A DNA stretch of 64,000 nt from Serratia quinivorans (GTDB lineage Bacteria > Pseudomonadota > Gammaproteobacteria > Enterobacterales > Enterobacteriaceae): positions 310,001 to 374,000 of the forward strand of contig UGYN01000002.1 in NCBI GenBank assembly GCA_900457075.1, written 5' to 3'. The translations under genes and the position numbers were made by a program. Below, in pieces: positions 8,329-17,669 of this stretch. The stretch's first letter is position 1. The number at the start of each line of letters is the position of its first letter. The notes under the pieces were generated by a model. That model made no database searches. It had not been told where the DNA came from and saw nothing but the letters and a program-made list of their open reading frames with translations.

Positions 8329-8416
8329 TGGCGGAGGAGCAGAGATTCGAACTCTGGAACGGTTTCCCGTCGACGGTTTTCAAGACCGTTGCCTTCAGCC
8401 ACTCGGCCACCCCTCC
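8329..8416 (-). tRNA. serT: tRNA-Ser (anticodon TGA)
   Basis: This 88-nt sequence with encoded CCA reads from the minus strand as GGAGGGGTGGCCGAGTGG and ends CTCCTCCGCCA. It has the class II long variable arm expected of serine tRNA. The anticodon loop CTTGAAA gives anticodon TGA, which reads UCA and related Ser codons. The seven acceptor pairs form with one G-T pair. Its place beside yccA matches serT of E. coli. Confidence 0.95.
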
Positions 8417-8644
8417 GCAACGAGCCGAACTATAAACATAGCCGATCTGCTTGTAAAGCCCATTACCGTTCAACCGAGCGAAAAAACAGCATTTGGCGTG
8501 TGAGCGTTGAATAAAGCGCCAACTCCGGCTCAAGGTTGCAACAATGATAACTAAGGGTAAAGATTGGTAAACAAACTTTAATCAAACGCTTGCGCTGCCT
8601 ATCATCGTCACTAATTTTGTGATGACCTGATAAGAGAGATCATT

Positions 8645-9304
8645 ATGGACCGCATTGTCGTCTCATCCTCCTCACGCGACTCGTTACTGAGCACGCATAA
8701 GGTTCTGCGTAACACCTACTTTCTGCTTTCACTGACGCTGGCATTCTCGGCACTGACCGCTACCGCCAGCACCATGCTGGGGCTGCCGGCACCGGGCCTG
8801 TTGCTGATGTTGGTCGGTTTCTATGGGCTGATGTTCCTGACCCACAAGCTGGCAAACAGCCCGGCCGGTATTCTGGCGGCCTTCGCACTGACCGGTTTTA
8901 TGGGCTATGCCCTGGGGCCGATCCTCAGTTCGTTCATTAATACCGGAGCCGGTGACCTGATCATGCTGGCGCTGGGTGGCACCGCGGTGGTGTTCTTCTG
9001 CTGTTCAGCCTACGTGCTGACTACCCGCAAGGATATGTCGTTCCTGTCCGGAATGATGATGGCCGGTTTTGTGGTGCTGCTGGTTGCGGTCATCGCCAAC
9101 CTGTTCCTGCAGATCCCTGCCCTGCATCTGGCCATTAGCGCGCTGTTTATCCTGTTCTCCGCCGGTGCCATCCTGTGGGAAACCAGCAATATTATCCACG
9201 GCGGCGAAACCAACTACATCCGCGCTACCGTTAGCCTGTATGTATCGCTGTACAACATGTTCATCAGCCTGTTGAGCATTCTGGGCTTCGCGCGCAGCAA
9301 CTGA
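8645..9304 (+). CDS. yccA: inner-membrane FtsH modulator YccA (TMBIM family)
   Basis: The 219-residue, seven-span membrane protein is nearly identical in length and sequence to E. coli YccA ([21 protein letters not shown] near the start; [19 protein letters not shown] near the end). It belongs to the BAX-inhibitor-1 family. In E. coli it is a substrate and modulator of the FtsH protease and protects the SecY translocon when it is jammed. GAGAGATCATT precedes the ATG. It is transcribed away from the tRNA gene, and a terminator follows. Confidence 0.93.
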   Translation: MDRIVVSSSSRDSLLSTHKVLRNTYFLLSLTLAFSALTATASTMLGLPAPGLLLMLVGFYGLMFLTHKLANSPAGILAAFALTGFMGYALGPILSSFINTGAGDLIMLALGGTAVVFFCCSAYVLTTRKDMSFLSGMMMAGFVVLLVAVIANLFLQIPALHLAISALFILFSAGAILWETSNIIHGGETNYIRATVSLYVSLYNMFISLLSILGFARSN

Positions 9305-9326
9305 TTTAACGCCTGAGAAAGACCCA

Positions 9327-9356
9327 AGGCCCCGCTCCGGCGGGGCTTTATTTTTT
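9327..9356 (+). terminator. terminator after yccA
   Basis: The hairpin GCCCCGC TCCG GCGGGGC is followed by TTTATTTTTT. Confidence 0.85.
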
Positions 9357-9415
9357 GCAGCGACAAAAGTTTGCTAAACTGACGGCCGTTCTGAATTATC
9401 CATTACCGAGGCAGT

Positions 9416-9745
9416 ATGTTGGAGTATCAAGGTCAGGTTATTGAAACTGACGCACAAGGTTACCTGAAAAACAGCGCCGATTGGCATGAAGCCCTGGCAC
9501 CACTGCTAGCCGCACAGGAAGAGATAACGCTGACCGAAGCACATTGGGAAGTGGTGCGTTTCGTACGCGGCTTTTACCTGGAATTTAATACTTCACCGGC
9601 GATCCGCATGCTGGTCAAGGCCATGGCACAGAAGTACGGCGAAGAGAAAGGCAACAGCCGCTATCTCTACCGTTTATTCCCCAAAGGCCCGGCCAAACAG
9701 GCAACCAAGATAGCCGGGCTGCCGAAACCGGTAAAATGTATCTGA
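9416..9745 (+). CDS. tusE: sulfur-relay protein TusE
   Basis: The 109-residue protein matches E. coli TusE in length and has the conserved end GLPKPVKCI. Cys108 is the persulfide acceptor. TusE takes sulfur from TusBCD and passes it to MnmA for 2-thiouridine formation at the wobble base of Lys, Glu and Gln tRNAs, in the cytoplasm. The conserved [22 protein letters not shown] block lies at about residues 44-65. It is convergent with acyP, with only four bases between the stops. Confidence 0.95.
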   Translation: MLEYQGQVIETDAQGYLKNSADWHEALAPLLAAQEEITLTEAHWEVVRFVRGFYLEFNTSPAIRMLVKAMAQKYGEEKGNSRYLYRLFPKGPAKQATKIAGLPKPVKCI

Positions 9746-9749
9746 AACG

Positions 9750-10028
9750 CTAATAGCGAATGCTGAAGCCTTGAAAATCGGCCGCGCCTCGCGGCTCCAC
9801 CAGCACGCGATCGACCCGTGCACTGCGCGGGCCGCCATTTTTCAGCCATTCCACCAGCTTGTCCACCTGCGGTTGTTCGCCGCAGGCCAGTACTTCAACG
9901 CTACCGTCATCAAGATTACGCGCGTAGCCGCTTAACCCCAACGCCGTCGCCTGATGCTGAGTGTTGTAACGAAACCCCACCCCTTGCACCACGCCATAGA
10001 CATACGCAGCAATGCAAACTTGTGTCAT
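9750..10028 (-). CDS. acyP: acylphosphatase
   Basis: This 92-residue protein is the small cytoplasmic enzyme that hydrolyses acyl phosphates. The catalytic Arg20 lies in [10 protein letters not shown] and Asn38 in [11 protein letters not shown], the two residues needed for activity in this family. The GDGSVEV-like strand and end (FQGFSIRY) are also conserved. Its 5' side faces the accessory insert at 10.1-14.05 kb. Confidence 0.94.
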   Translation of the reverse strand: MTQVCIAAYVYGVVQGVGFRYNTQHQATALGLSGYARNLDDGSVEVLACGEQPQVDKLVEWLKNGGPRSARVDRVLVEPRGAADFQGFSIRY

Positions 10029-10153
10029 AATCGGCCCCTAATAAATTTATTCAATTAATAATTATAGTCGATAGGAAAAACACAAGGTGGAAGGTTCGAG
10101 GCGAGTTACTTTTGGCTGAGTCCATTCAGCCATTTAGTTAATATTCCAAAAAA

Positions 10154-11123
10154 TTATTTTTCAGGGTACCACTTAGAACGCTCCCCATAAAAATATGAAT
10201 CAAGGAAGCGACTTTTTCCACGCAGCGCGATGAAAGAAAATGTAAGGATAGAAATAACAACAACTACGCCGACATAAAATGCTGGTGAATTTATGTCTAA
10301 TACCTTACCTACAATTATAATTGGGAGAACATGCCAGAGATATATAGGCAGTGAAACTTGCCCCATTTTCACCAATAAATTTTCTTTCTGTAGGTCAAGA
10401 CTTTTACATATTCCTAGCAACATGCACAGCAGTGATGCGTTAAATGTATACCACAATATTGCATCAACCAAAGTTTCATTGGCCACGTAGTAGCTCAGCA
10501 CGCCAGAAACTAAAACCATTGGCATTAAAAACAAACAGTTAATCTTGACACTCCAATCAGAAATGCAAAAACCCAACAGGAAGAAAGAATAATAATAATA
10601 GAACCTTTTATCCCCAATAAATTTCAACAGCGTATATTTATCTTCCATAACATCTGCGTAACAATACCACCAAATGGATAGTGCGGCAGATAATAACAAA
10701 AATAAACCCAGTAAAATATTATTACGGTAGATGACTAACGTATAAAAAACAAAGATAATAACCGCCGGGATATACCACAGGTGATAATAAGGGTAGAGTC
10801 CCAAACCAATCAATGTTTTCACACTGATTCCACCAGTCTCAGCAGACATATATAAATCGTACGCACTGTAAACAACAAAAGCTAACAGATAAGGAATAAT
10901 CATCCGCCATCTGTATTTTTTTAATATGCTCACCACTCCGGAATCAAGAAAATAACGGCGGATAAAGTAACCCGTCACCCCCAAAAAAAAGCGGCATATG
11001 GAAAAAGTAGATCGCCCCACGTAGGCCCGAACTAGCACTGCCAGGCAGTACATGCCCAATGATCACGAGTAATATAAGAGTTCCTTTCAATAAATCGAAT
11101 GATAAGTCTCTTTTTTTCGACAT
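10154..11123 (-). pseudogene. acyltransferase-3 family membrane O-acyltransferase, broken by one extra base
   Basis: Read from an ATG at 11123, the gene starts MSKKRDLSFDLLKGTLILLVIIGHVLPG, the normal acyltransferase-3 N-terminus with the conserved IGH histidine, and continues to FFHMPLFF. There it hits a run of eight T and five G (plus-strand 10978-10990), after which the frame changes. The rest (GVTGYFIRRYF and onward, about 275 residues with some nine membrane segments) is open to 10154. Total length is 3n+1, so removing one T or G restores about 322 residues. Such proteins acetylate surface sugars such as O-antigen. The gene is AT-rich and unlike its neighbours. A sequencing error, a true mutation or a switchable tract are all possible. 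Confidence 0.75.
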
Positions 11124-11501
11124 GTAACCTACATCCTAAGCAAATTCTAAAAGCCAGCAAAGTGCTTAATAACAGGAGATTACCCCATTTTTGTCAATGC
11201 GAAAAAGCCTAAAGATTACAAAAAACTTACAATGCCATTACAAAAATCAGATTAATCCGTCACATCAATCCGGGTTGACAGGCGATTTAGCATCGTCTTG
11301 TGCAATGAAACCCAAGCGGTCCCATTTAACCTGTATGGCATAATTCTTAATTTTTAGCGCATTGAAGTGTTTCTCACAAAAAAAAACAAATCAAATAATA
11401 ACTATATTAATCAATGAATTATTGATTTCATGTGCTACGGGAGAAATTTTAAGAAAACCATAGATACTGACATCACCTAACGAAGTTAAACAACTATTTA
11501 G
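11124..11501. other. AT-rich intergenic region in the accessory insert
   Basis: No gene is supported. Features seen are A-runs (one of nine) and a short inverted repeat (AATCAAT / ATTGATT, 11409-11427). The promoter of the minus-strand acyltransferase is expected just upstream of 11123. Confidence 0.4.
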
Positions 11502-11659
11502 TCAAGTGACGCAACCAAACTTTTTCTTATCGATACTGATAGTTACCCCTCCCTCTTTCCCATTTTTCTTCGCCTCCCGTACCGTCATCACCAGCTCAAA
11601 ATCAGATTTTCCCGTCAACTTACCGCTGTCATTCAGAAGCAAACTATCCGCGCCCGCTG
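11502..11659 (-). pseudogene. possible 3' remnant of an unidentified gene
   Basis: A minus-strand frame of about 50 codons ends at TGA (11502-11504) and has no usable start. It is less AT-rich than its surroundings. The translation includes DSLLLNDSGKLTGKSDFELV and later GGVTISIDKKKFGCVT, which looks like real protein sequence. The frame closes two codons upstream of its first good residue, right at the direct repeats near 11660. I read it as the truncated end of an older gene; the family is not recognised. Confidence 0.4.
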
Positions 11660-11707
11660 ATGTTTACAAAATGTGATTTTATGTAAGTATTATGTTTACA
11701 AAAATGT
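11660..11707 (+). repeat. direct repeats upstream of the PhyH-like gene
   Basis: ATGTTTACAAAATGT (11660-11674) recurs as ATGTTTACAAAAATGT (11692-11707), starting 32 bases later, about three helical turns. A further partial copy (TGTACAAATGTAAA) follows. They lie 30-80 bases before the start codon and could be regulator sites, though AT-rich chance similarity is possible. Confidence 0.45.
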
Positions 11708-11737
11708 ACAAATGTAAATTTATTAGCAAGGTGAATA

Positions 11738-12562
11738 ATGAGCACAATTAAGGATTCTATAGAACGTGACGGCTTTGTCGTCATCAGAGGTCTTTTTACG
11801 CCTGAAGAAATGAATCAAATGAATCAATCAATTGACAATTTTTTCAAAAGTAAAGGTGTGACATACCGATATGGGCTTACCCAACCCAATATTGCGGTCG
11901 AAGAGCCAGAGTTTTCTTGGGTTTTTGATCACCCGAAAGTTTTGGAGGCCTATAGATCTGCATTTGGACAAGAGGAGTTCGTTTTTACATCCCACGCTGA
12001 CATTCATCATAATATGGGTTTTGGATGGCATAAGGATGATGGTAAAGGATCTTATTTCACGGAGCCTTATTTTACACCTGAGTGCAGGGTTTACAAAATG
12101 GGTGTTTATATGAATGACCATTCAACCGACGGCAATGGCATGTCTGTTAGAGTAGGCTCTCACCTTAAGAATAATCTAACCGATGGAGAGGCCATTTCAC
12201 TGGCAACAAAACCTGGTGACGTAGTCATTTTTGACGTGAGAATTACTCATGCAGGAAAAGAGTATGATGTTGTTGAACGCGGATTATTAAAACTCGGACG
12301 TATGTTTGGCGATCATACTGGAAAGTCAAATATAGGTAGGAAGGTACGTGATATTTATTGTGGTTTTAAAACTGGAAAGCCAAAACGAAGTCTATTCTTC
12401 ACGTTTGGAGCATCAAATATTTACACTTATGATTTCTCTAAAACCAATATGAAACGTCAAGTCGAACAGTCCGGTAGAAACGTTTGTGTTTTATCTGAGA
12501 AGCTATCGACCTCACTCAATAGTAAAGGTGTAAAGACATTAACATTTGATGGTGAAGTGTAA
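11738..12562 (+). CDS. phytanoyl-CoA dioxygenase (PhyH)-like Fe(II)/2-oxoglutarate oxygenase
   Basis: The 274-residue protein begins IERDGFVVIRGLFTPEEM, the usual PhyH opening. The iron ligands are visible: His98 and Asp100 in GWHKDDG, and His171 in RITHAG. A downstream Arg (181 or 188) is the likely 2-oxoglutarate anchor. The family hydroxylates small molecules or lipid and sugar intermediates, using 2-oxoglutarate and oxygen in the cytoplasm. AAGG precedes the ATG. The gene is clearly AT-richer than the core genes and lies between two acyltransferase genes, so I infer a role in making or altering a surface or secondary product. The substrate cannot be told from the sequence. Confidence 0.7.
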   Translation: MSTIKDSIERDGFVVIRGLFTPEEMNQMNQSIDNFFKSKGVTYRYGLTQPNIAVEEPEFSWVFDHPKVLEAYRSAFGQEEFVFTSHADIHHNMGFGWHKDDGKGSYFTEPYFTPECRVYKMGVYMNDHSTDGNGMSVRVGSHLKNNLTDGEAISLATKPGDVVIFDVRITHAGKEYDVVERGLLKLGRMFGDHTGKSNIGRKVRDIYCGFKTGKPKRSLFFTFGASNIYTYDFSKTNMKRQVEQSGRNVCVLSEKLSTSLNSKGVKTLTFDGEV

Positions 12563-12689
12563 ATCAGGTCGATTATTTAATTCTTTAAATTTTATTCAAA
12601 AGAAAAATTCATGGTGAATTATTAACTTAATTCACAATATTCCCATGTCATTTCAATATTGGCTGAACGCCATTTAAACGAGTTTTGGA

Positions 12690-13806
12690 ATGAACAATAA
12701 TCGTGTAGAGTCGTTAGATTACTTACGTGGACTGATGGCGCTTTCGGTAGTTATTTATCACTACACTTCATGGTCCTTGTCATCCGGGTCATCTGTTGAT
12801 GTCATAGGTAGTCAGTACTTATTGGGTAAGCTTGGCATCTATGCTGTTTCTATTTTTTACATACTGAGCGGCATTAGCCTGGCTTATATCTATGACGGAA
12901 AAATAACATCGACTCGACACGTTGCCGCTTTTGCCGTAAAACGAGCATTTAGAATATTTCCTTTATTCTGGATTGCCGTTACCGGAATGATTATTTTTAG
13001 TTGGCTTTTGGCAACTGTTAACAGTCAGGATTTTGACTTCCCGTACTATAAAGCATTTTTAAACTACTCGCTTTTATTTGGATTTATTGACCCAACAGCT
13101 TATTTATCTACCGGTGCCTGGTCTATAGGGAATGAGTTGGTTTTCTACTCAATACTATGCCTTACCTATTTTATCTCTTCAATCTATAAGTTAGTATTCC
13201 CTACCGTGGTCGTCTTAAGTATTGCTACAGGAGTCTATTTCTCATTTTATGGGATGGACTCATCACTACCGCTTTCAGAGCAGTGGTCAACTTATATTAA
13301 TCCATTCAATCAACTTTTCCTTTTCATGTGCGGTGCAGCGATAGGAAAGTACGCGCCAAAAATTAACGTAAGTAAATCGACATTGCTATTCATCATATTC
13401 TTATCTTCCTTGTCTTTTATTTTATACCCCGTGCATGGAGATAAAATAAACTTGGTTTCTGGCATTAATAGGATTTTAATTTCGGTTCTCTGCGTATTGT
13501 TTTCATTCTCTCTTTATAAAATTAATCCTAGCTACGATAATTTCTTAACCAATGCATTAGGGAAACTTGGTGAAATATCTTATTCAATTTATTTAATGCA
13601 CCCAATCGTCGCCATACCAGTTATATTTATAGCAAAAAAAATCAGGTGTCTCCATAAGCTATGGATACATTGCGTCGTTTATTTGTGTAATATTTGTTGG
13701 TTTCATTACCTATTATCTGGTTGAAAAGCCAATGATGCGTGTCGGAGCCAACATTGCTTTATGGCTGAAGAAGGAAGAAATGCCAGTTCAAAATTTGGTT
13801 AAGTGA
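12690..13806 (+). pseudogene. second acyltransferase-3 family gene, broken by one extra A in an A8 run
   Basis: The N-terminal part (RVESLDYLRGLMALSVVIYHYTSW, then KRAFRIFPLFW) is typical OafA-type acyltransferase 3 with the conserved His and the RxFRIFP motif, and about ten membrane segments. After MHPIVAIPVIFIAKK the frame enters eight A (13634-13641) and runs into an unrelated tail ending at 13724. Dropping one A restores the family end (GYIASFICVIFVGFITYYLVEKPMMR) to a stop at 13806, giving about 371 residues. Total length is 3n+1. The likely role is O-acetylation of a cell-surface glycan. This is the second such break in the insert. Confidence 0.75.
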
Positions 13807-14082
13807 CAGGTTCAATTAACTTTGTGAATGGATCGGTGATGAGTGCGACCAGGATTTCGCATTCGTCACCGAACCTATGACATCACGGGTCCTTGTTCGG
13901 CGATCCATATAATCATCAACATTTGTGGCATCCAGAAAGCTGACTCCCCCCACACCTCTAAGTGCAGCGAGTAAAATCCCGCACGGTAGTGAACGGGACG
14001 AGATTCAGATATGATTATGAACTTATTTTTGACTAAAAATGACCTTAGTCATTTAACACCTTGATTATAAAGAAGTTTAAAA
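13807..14082. other. right end of the accessory insert and rlmI upstream region
   Basis: No gene is supported. The 276 bp hold an imperfect hairpin (13834-13871, CGGTGATGAGTGCG against CGCATTCGTCACCG), a possible terminator for the acyltransferase. A 7-bp inverted repeat, TGACTAA-N8-TTAGTCA (14030-14051), lies just before rlmI and may be an operator or the edge of the insert. Confidence 0.45.
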
Positions 14083-15267
14083 ATGCGCTTATTTCTCGCC
14101 AAAGGACGTGAAAAGTCCTTACTCCGTCGCCACCCATGGGTGTTTTCCGGCGCTGTTCAACGTGTTGAAGGTAAAGCCCTTTCTGGCGAAACCATCGATA
14201 TTCACGACGCCCAGGGTAAATGGCTGGCGCGCGGAGCCTACTCACCAGAGTCGCAAATCCGCGCCCGCGTCTGGACCTTTTTGCCGGACGAAGAGATTAA
14301 CATCGAATTCTTCATCCGCCGTTTACAACAGGCGCAAAACTGGCGTGATTGGGTTGCCAAACGTGATGGGCTGGACGGTTACCGCCTTATCGCCGGCGAA
14401 TCCGACGGTATGCCAGGCATTACTATCGATCGCTTCCAGAACTTCCTGGTGTTGCAGTTGCTGTCCGCCGGCGCAGAATATCAGCGTGCCGCGTTGATTA
14501 CCGCTTTGCAGCATTGTTACCCGGAATGTGCCATCTACGATCGTTCAGACGTCGCGGTACGTAAAAAAGAAGGTTTACCCTTGGCTCAGGGTCAGGTCGT
14601 GGGCGATCTGCCCCCTGCTCTGCTGCCTATCACCGAACATGGCATGAAGCTGCTGGTGGATATTCAGCAAGGCCATAAGACCGGTTTTTACCTCGACCAG
14701 CGCGACAGCCGTCTGGCCGCACGTAACTATTCCGCCGGCCGCCGCGTGCTTAACTGCTTCTCCTATACCGGTGCCTTCGCCGTGTCGGCCCTGATGGGCG
14801 GTTGTACTCAGGTGATCAGCGTTGATACGTCGCAAGCCGCATTGGATATCGCCAAACAGAACGTCGAGCTAAACCAGTTAGACCTGAGCAAAGCAGAATT
14901 TGTCCGTGACGACGTGTTCCAACTGCTGCGCGCTTACCGCACTCAGGGTGAAAAATTCGACCTGATCATTATGGATCCGCCGAAGTTCGTCGAAAACAAG
15001 AACCAACTGGCCGGTGCTTGCCGCGGTTACAAAGATATCAATATGTTGGCGCTGCAGCTGCTGAACCCAGGCGGCATTTTGCTCAGCTTCTCCTGTTCCG
15101 GTCTGATGCCAACCGATTTATTCCAGAAAATTTTGGCCGATGCCGCTGTAGATGCCGGGCGTGATGTACAATTTATAGAGCAGTATCGTCAGGCTGCCGA
15201 TCACCCGGTTATCGCGACTTATCCTGAAGGGCTGTATTTGAAAGGGTTTGCGTGTCGGGTGATGTAA
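14083..15267 (+). CDS. rlmI: 23S rRNA m5C1962 methyltransferase RlmI
   Basis: The 394-residue protein matches E. coli RlmI throughout. An N-terminal PUA domain (about 1-75; [10 protein letters not shown]) precedes a central linker and a Rossmann methyltransferase domain with [14 protein letters not shown], the SAM-binding acidic DTS, and the catalytic DPPKF and FSCSGLM segments. It methylates C1962 of 23S rRNA using SAM. It is divergent from acyP, as in E. coli, but the two are separated here by about 4 kb of inserted DNA. Confidence 0.95.
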   Translation: MRLFLAKGREKSLLRRHPWVFSGAVQRVEGKALSGETIDIHDAQGKWLARGAYSPESQIRARVWTFLPDEEINIEFFIRRLQQAQNWRDWVAKRDGLDGYRLIAGESDGMPGITIDRFQNFLVLQLLSAGAEYQRAALITALQHCYPECAIYDRSDVAVRKKEGLPLAQGQVVGDLPPALLPITEHGMKLLVDIQQGHKTGFYLDQRDSRLAARNYSAGRRVLNCFSYTGAFAVSALMGGCTQVISVDTSQAALDIAKQNVELNQLDLSKAEFVRDDVFQLLRAYRTQGEKFDLIIMDPPKFVENKNQLAGACRGYKDINMLALQLLNPGGILLSFSCSGLMPTDLFQKILADAAVDAGRDVQFIEQYRQAADHPVIATYPEGLYLKGFACRVM

Positions 15268-15328
15268 CTTGAAATACGCTGTTTTGCCCTCATATAGAGA
15301 GCAAGGCATTGTTTCTCAGGAGGTCATC

Positions 15329-15647
15329 ATGATTGCCAGCAAATTCGGTATCGGACAACAGGTTCGGCATAAGCTGCTGGGGTACTTGGGGGTGGTGATT
15401 GATATCGACCCTGAATACTCTATGGAACAGCCTAAGGCTGATGAAATAGCGGCAAATACCGATTTACGTTTCGCCCCTTGGTACCACGTGGTGATGGAAG
15501 ACGAAGAGGGCCAGCCGGTGCATACCTATCTTGCAGAAGCGCAGTTAGATGGGGGAAGCCCAGGAAGCTCATCCTGAACAACCTTCGCTGGACGAGTTGG
15601 CGGAGTCTATTCGCCACCAGCTACAAGCTCCACGCCTGCGCAACTGA
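15329..15647 (+). pseudogene. hspQ: heat-shock protein HspQ with a one-base frameshift
   Basis: The start ATG follows AGGAGG. The first 75 residues ([23 protein letters not shown] through [11 protein letters not shown]) match HspQ. At a run of five G (15551-15555) the frame shifts to a short wrong end (SPGSSS). With four G the normal end is restored ([20 protein letters not shown] to APRLRN), giving the usual 105 residues. HspQ is a small hemimethylated-DNA-binding protein and an activator of Lon-mediated proteolysis. The rest of the end is preserved in the other frame, so a sequence error is likely. Confidence 0.85.
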
Positions 15648-15673
15648 TGCGCCAGGCCTGAGAAACACCTGAT

Positions 15674-15701
15674 AAAAGCCTGGCACCATGCCAGGCTTTT
15701 T
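15674..15701. terminator. bidirectional terminator between hspQ and yccU
   Basis: AAAAGCCTGGCA and TGCCAGGCTTTT flank CCA and are followed by T. It serves the two convergent genes. Confidence 0.85.
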
Positions 15702-15703
15702 AC

Positions 15704-16117
15704 TCAGCGCTCCAGCCCCAAACGCGGAATTTCGATTTTAGGGCAGCGATCCATCACTACCTTCAGCCCCGCCTCGTTTGCCAATGCCGCGGCCTGCTCA
15801 TTAATGACGCCGATTTGCAGCCACAATACTTTGGCACCAATCGCAATGGCCTCTTGCGCTACCGCATATGCCGCTTCTGAATTACGGAACACGTCAACCA
15901 TGTCCACCGGGTGCGGGATATCCTTCAACGTGGCATAGGCCTGCTGGCCCAGCAAGGTTTGCCCCGCCAGTTTTGGGCTGACCGGCGTAACCTGATATCC
16001 CTGAGCAAGCAGATAGGCCATCACGCCAAAACTCGGCCGCGCCGGATTATCACTGGCGCCCACCAGCGCAATGGTTTTCACCTGCTGCAGCAGGCCGGCA
16101 ATATCGATGTCTTGCAT
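15704..16117 (-). CDS. yccU: CoA-binding domain protein YccU
   Basis: The 137-residue protein starts [29 protein letters not shown], a Rossmann-type CoA-binding domain with the GASDNP nucleotide loop, and ends [14 protein letters not shown]. It equals E. coli YccU in length. The ATG at 16117 was chosen because GGAG precedes it and homologues start there, although the frame is open further upstream. The physiological role is unknown; family members bind CoA or related nucleotides. Confidence 0.9.
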   Translation of the reverse strand: MQDIDIAGLLQQVKTIALVGASDNPARPSFGVMAYLLAQGYQVTPVSPKLAGQTLLGQQAYATLKDIPHPVDMVDVFRNSEAAYAVAQEAIAIGAKVLWLQIGVINEQAAALANEAGLKVVMDRCPKIEIPRLGLER

Positions 16118-16380
16118 TTTCCGCTCCCCAATTATCGACGGGGGATTTCCCTGTTTCGAGTGTAACCCACGGACCTTAAATCGGCTAAACCCAGAGTCAC
16201 GGAAACTCCCCGGCGACTTTTGCGGTCTGATGCTGTCACTGCCAGCCTCTGCCGGGTTAAATAGTGTCAAAATAAATATAAATGTGTATATTTGTAACCA
16301 AAAAACGTAATGCTGAAAAACTTTGACACAATCTATGGCGTATTCAACACTAATAGCGATGCGCTTATAAGGAGATAACA

Positions 16381-17052
16381 ATGAAATTTGGTCTGATGGT
16401 TACGGCGCTGCTCAGCATCGGTATCAGCATGCCTGCCGTGGCTACGACCCTGAAACTCTCTCCTGACATCGACCTGTTGGTGGTCGACGGCAAGAAAATG
16501 ACAGGTTCGTTGTTAAAAGGCGCTGACAGCCTGGAACTGGATGGCGGACAACATCAATTACTATTTAAAGTGGCCAAGTCTGTACGCTCAGGGCAAAACG
16601 AACAAACTGTCTATACTTCACCTCCGCTGATCGCCACCTTCAATACGCAAAATGTCAGTTCCGTAGCCATTGAGCTGCCGCGTATTGAAAATGTCCGGGA
16701 TGGTCAGCGATTTGATAAGACTTTCAATTATCAGGTGATTGATAAGAACGGCAATGCGTTGGCCATGAAACACGATGTATTACGCCCCGACGACATCACG
16801 CTTAACATCGATCTGGAAAAGCTGATGGCGGATTACAACAGTCAGAAACACCCGGCTTCCGTACCGGCGTTCACCCATGTTCGCACCACCACACCCGGCT
16901 CACCGCTGGCGAATGCCGCGTTAAACTCCCCCACGGTGACACTGAAAGGTGAAAACGTTTCCGAGCAAATGCTGCAATACTGGTTCCAGCAGGCAGACAA
17001 AGAAACGCAGAAGCGTTTTCTTCATTGGGCAAATAAACAGGCAGTGCGTTAA
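16381..17052 (+). CDS. yccT: periplasmic DUF2057 protein YccT
   Basis: The 223-residue precursor has a signal peptide ([21 protein letters not shown]) and the DUF2057 core ([41 protein letters not shown]). The E. coli homologue (also called CsgI) restrains curli assembly in the periplasm. AAGGAG precedes the ATG. The low-complexity stretch at about 155-185 ([18 protein letters not shown]) links to a C-terminal helix. No curli genes are visible nearby. Confidence 0.88.
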   Translation: MKFGLMVTALLSIGISMPAVATTLKLSPDIDLLVVDGKKMTGSLLKGADSLELDGGQHQLLFKVAKSVRSGQNEQTVYTSPPLIATFNTQNVSSVAIELPRIENVRDGQRFDKTFNYQVIDKNGNALAMKHDVLRPDDITLNIDLEKLMADYNSQKHPASVPAFTHVRTTTPGSPLANAALNSPTVTLKGENVSEQMLQYWFQQADKETQKRFLHWANKQAVR

Positions 17053-17177
17053 GCAAGAATGATGACGCCTTTTATTTAAAGGCGCGTTTTCTTCGCATTT
17101 TCAGGTGTAAACGCTAGGCAGTGAAAAACAGTTTCAGTAATCTGTCGCATATCACCCGATTAGCGAAGGAACTCCAG

Positions 17178-17636
17178 ATGGAATTTACTACCCGCACTAT
17201 CGCCGCGCGCAAACACATTGCGCTGGTGGCGCACGATCACCGTAAACAAGCCCTGCTGGCATGGGTTGAAGACAATAAGTCCGTGCTGGAACAACACCAA
17301 CTTTATGCCACCGGAACCACCGGCAACCTGATCCAGCAAGCCAGCGGTATTCCGGTAAACAGCATGCTGAGCGGACCTATGGGGGGCGACCAACAGGTGG
17401 GGGCGCTGATCGCCGAGGGCAAAATCGATATGTTGATCTTCTTCTGGGATCCATTGAACGCGGTTCCCCACGATCCGGATGTGAAAGCCCTGCTGCGCCT
17501 GGCGACGGTATGGAATATTCCCGTCGCCACCAACCGCTCCACCGCAGACTTCCTGATTGACTCTTCGCTGTTCAAAAGCGAAGTAGAAATCGCCATCCCT
17601 GATTACCAGCGCTACTTGCAGGACCGTCTGAAGTAA
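17178..17636 (+). CDS. mgsA: methylglyoxal synthase
   Basis: The 152-residue enzyme converts dihydroxyacetone phosphate to methylglyoxal and phosphate, a bypass of lower glycolysis under phosphate stress. Key residues stand at the E. coli positions: His19 and Asp20 in LVAHDH, Asp71 in GPMGGDQQ, His98 and Asp101 in NAVPHDPD. The ATG at 17178 follows AAGGA and matches homologues. An in-frame GTG at 17121 would add 19 residues and is less likely. Confidence 0.94.
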   Translation: MEFTTRTIAARKHIALVAHDHRKQALLAWVEDNKSVLEQHQLYATGTTGNLIQQASGIPVNSMLSGPMGGDQQVGALIAEGKIDMLIFFWDPLNAVPHDPDVKALLRLATVWNIPVATNRSTADFLIDSSLFKSEVEIAIPDYQRYLQDRLK

Positions 17637-17644
17637 CCATCACG

Positions 17645-17662
17645 GCCTGGTTTCCGCCAGGC
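17645..17662. terminator. hairpin between mgsA and helD
   Basis: GCCTGG and CCAGGC lie between the convergent genes, with only a short T-rich stretch after it. Confidence 0.5.
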
Positions 17663-17669
17663 ATTGGGT

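Noticed and set aside
7508..8416. Prophage or integrative element at tRNA-Ser
   Set aside because: tRNAs are common integration sites, but no integrase, no duplicated tRNA end and no mobility gene is visible.
8045..8533. Minus-strand frame running through the tRNA-Ser gene
   Set aside because: It reads through a clear tRNA and terminator, so it cannot be a normal gene. A remnant in 8050-8280 is possible but not identifiable.
15551..15555. Programmed frameshifting in hspQ
   Set aside because: A five-G run is not a known programmed site and HspQ is made from one frame elsewhere; error or mutation is simpler.
15269..15577. Longer hspQ start at 15269
   Set aside because: The extra N-terminal residues are not in homologues, and AGGAGG sits just before the ATG at 15329.
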